A stretch of DNA of 6,632 nt, from assembly GCA_022361535.1 (NCBI GenBank), contig JAKSAU010000429.1, forward strand, positions 1-6,632, in the 5' to 3' direction. Shown in pieces: positions 5,973 to 6,632 of the stretch. The notes below the pieces were generated by a model, which did not search any database, was not told the origin of the DNA, and saw only the letters and a program-made list of their open reading frames with translations. Position numbers and translations under genes: made by a program. Within the stretch, counting starts at the first letter, position 1. Every line of letters begins with the position of its first letter. This DNA comes from Desulfobacterales bacterium (lineage in GTDB: Bacteria > Desulfobacterota > Desulfobacteria > Desulfobacterales > Desulfobacteraceae).

Positions 5973-6632
5973 TCACCTGATAACCATTGCGAAAAAAGAA
6001 AGTACGGGACCCGGAAATATCCCTAATATCAGTGTGAGGACAGCCAGACAGATTAGCGGTACCGCCATAGCCGCCGGTGCATCCTTAACCTTTTGATGAT
6101 CAGAATTTGGCTGACCAAAAAAAATACGAATGCCTGTTTTAAATGTATATATAAGGGTCAGCAGGGTGGACAGCACTGCCCCGGCCATGAATATAACACC
6201 AGGTGCATCCTTGCCTAACGCCTGGAAACCGCCTGTAACAAAGAGCCATTTTCCTACAAAGCCGCTAAACGGAGGCAGAGCTGAAAGCACCATGGCAGAA
6301 ACCATCCATAATCCCAAGGTCAGCGGCATTCTCTTGCCCAAGCCACTCATTTTTCCAAGATCACGGGTGCCTGTCCTGTAAACCAGAATACCTGCGGTGG
6401 AAAAAAGCAATGCCTTACCTAAAATATGGCTTAAAAAATAAAACAGGCTGCCTTTAATGCCCATGGGCGTCAAGGCCATGATACCGAATACAGAATAGGA
6501 AATCTGGCTGATTGTGGAACAGGCACAAAACCGCTTGGCATCTGTCTGGGCAAGGGTCAAAAAAGCACCATAAACCATCGTGACCACTGCCAACACCATT
6601 AACGGTGCCCGGAAGACAAACATGTCCTGGTA
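5973..6632 (-). CDS. MrpD/NuoN-like proton-conducting membrane subunit, 5' partial
   Basis: The frame is open to the last base (residues YQD precede the Met at 6623), so only the C-terminal 219 residues plus a TGA stop are visible and the real start lies beyond the window. The fragment is strongly hydrophobic, with about six membrane segments, and carries Proton_antipo_M signatures: QTDAKRFCACSTISQISY (27-45 region), SHILGKALLF with the membrane-embedded Lys73, and SALPPFSGFVGKWLF with Lys128. TGTRDLGKMSGLGKRMP between them is the usual loop of this family. These lysines are the expected proton-pathway residues in complex I and Mrp antiporter subunits. The TGTRDL loop and SALPPFSGFVGKW favour MrpD/MnhD-like over NuoL or NuoM, but complex-I-like or membrane hydrogenase subunits share these motifs. 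Assignment to one complex needs the upstream genes. Confidence 0.88.
   Translation of the reverse strand, partial: YQDMFVFRAPLMVLAVVTMVYGAFLTLAQTDAKRFCACSTISQISYSVFGIMALTPMGIKGSLFYFLSHILGKALLFSTAGILVYRTGTRDLGKMSGLGKRMPLTLGLWMVSAMVLSALPPFSGFVGKWLFVTGGFQALGKDAPGVIFMAGAVLSTLLTLIYTFKTGIRIFFGQPNSDHQKVKDAPAAMAVPLICLAVLTLILGIFPGPVLSFFAMVIR

Overview
The window looks like a piece of chromosome from an anaerobic, Fe-S-rich bacterium. My best guess is a sulfate-reducing Desulfobacterales-type deltaproteobacterium (Desulfobacterota). That is inference, resting on the winged-helix/multi-cysteine ferredoxin family at the left end, the orphan solute-binding proteins, the hybrid histidine kinase and the moderately AT-rich DNA. 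No RNA gene, CRISPR array or intact transposase is visible.

Layout. Bases 1-999 (+) hold the 3' part of a polyferredoxin-like protein: an N-terminal helix-turn-helix/winged-helix remnant, two unusual cysteine clusters and a C-terminal 2[4Fe-4S] ferredoxin domain. A 10-bp stem-loop (1018-1042) separates it from the convergent minus-strand genes and probably terminates both. On the minus strand, in transcription order, are: the 3' part of an MrpD/NuoN-type proton-conducting membrane subunit (6632-5973, start outside the window); a 250-bp spacer with a 147-bp imperfect palindrome (MITE-like) and a separate 26-bp palindrome; a cysteine-rich SBP_bac_3-type periplasmic binding protein (5704-4907); a 138-bp spacer with inverted and direct repeats and a possible promoter; a LivK/Peripla_BP_6-type binding protein with an apparently uncleaved N-terminal anchor (4768-3629); and a hybrid histidine kinase (3632-1053) whose ATG overlaps the stop of the binding protein by 4 bp.

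How they may work together. The last two genes are translationally coupled, and no ABC permease or ATPase gene is visible. The simplest reading is a signalling unit: a membrane-tethered periplasmic binding protein and a Cache-HAMP-PAS-HisKA-HATPase-REC kinase. The second orphan binding protein just upstream may also be sensory, but it has its own spacer. The ferredoxin-like protein and the MrpD-like subunit look unrelated and are the ends of neighbouring transcription units.

The most interesting points are the binding-protein/kinase unit without transport genes, the MITE-like palindrome whose end may supply a promoter -35 box, and the repeat-framed regulatory spacer ahead of the sensor operon.
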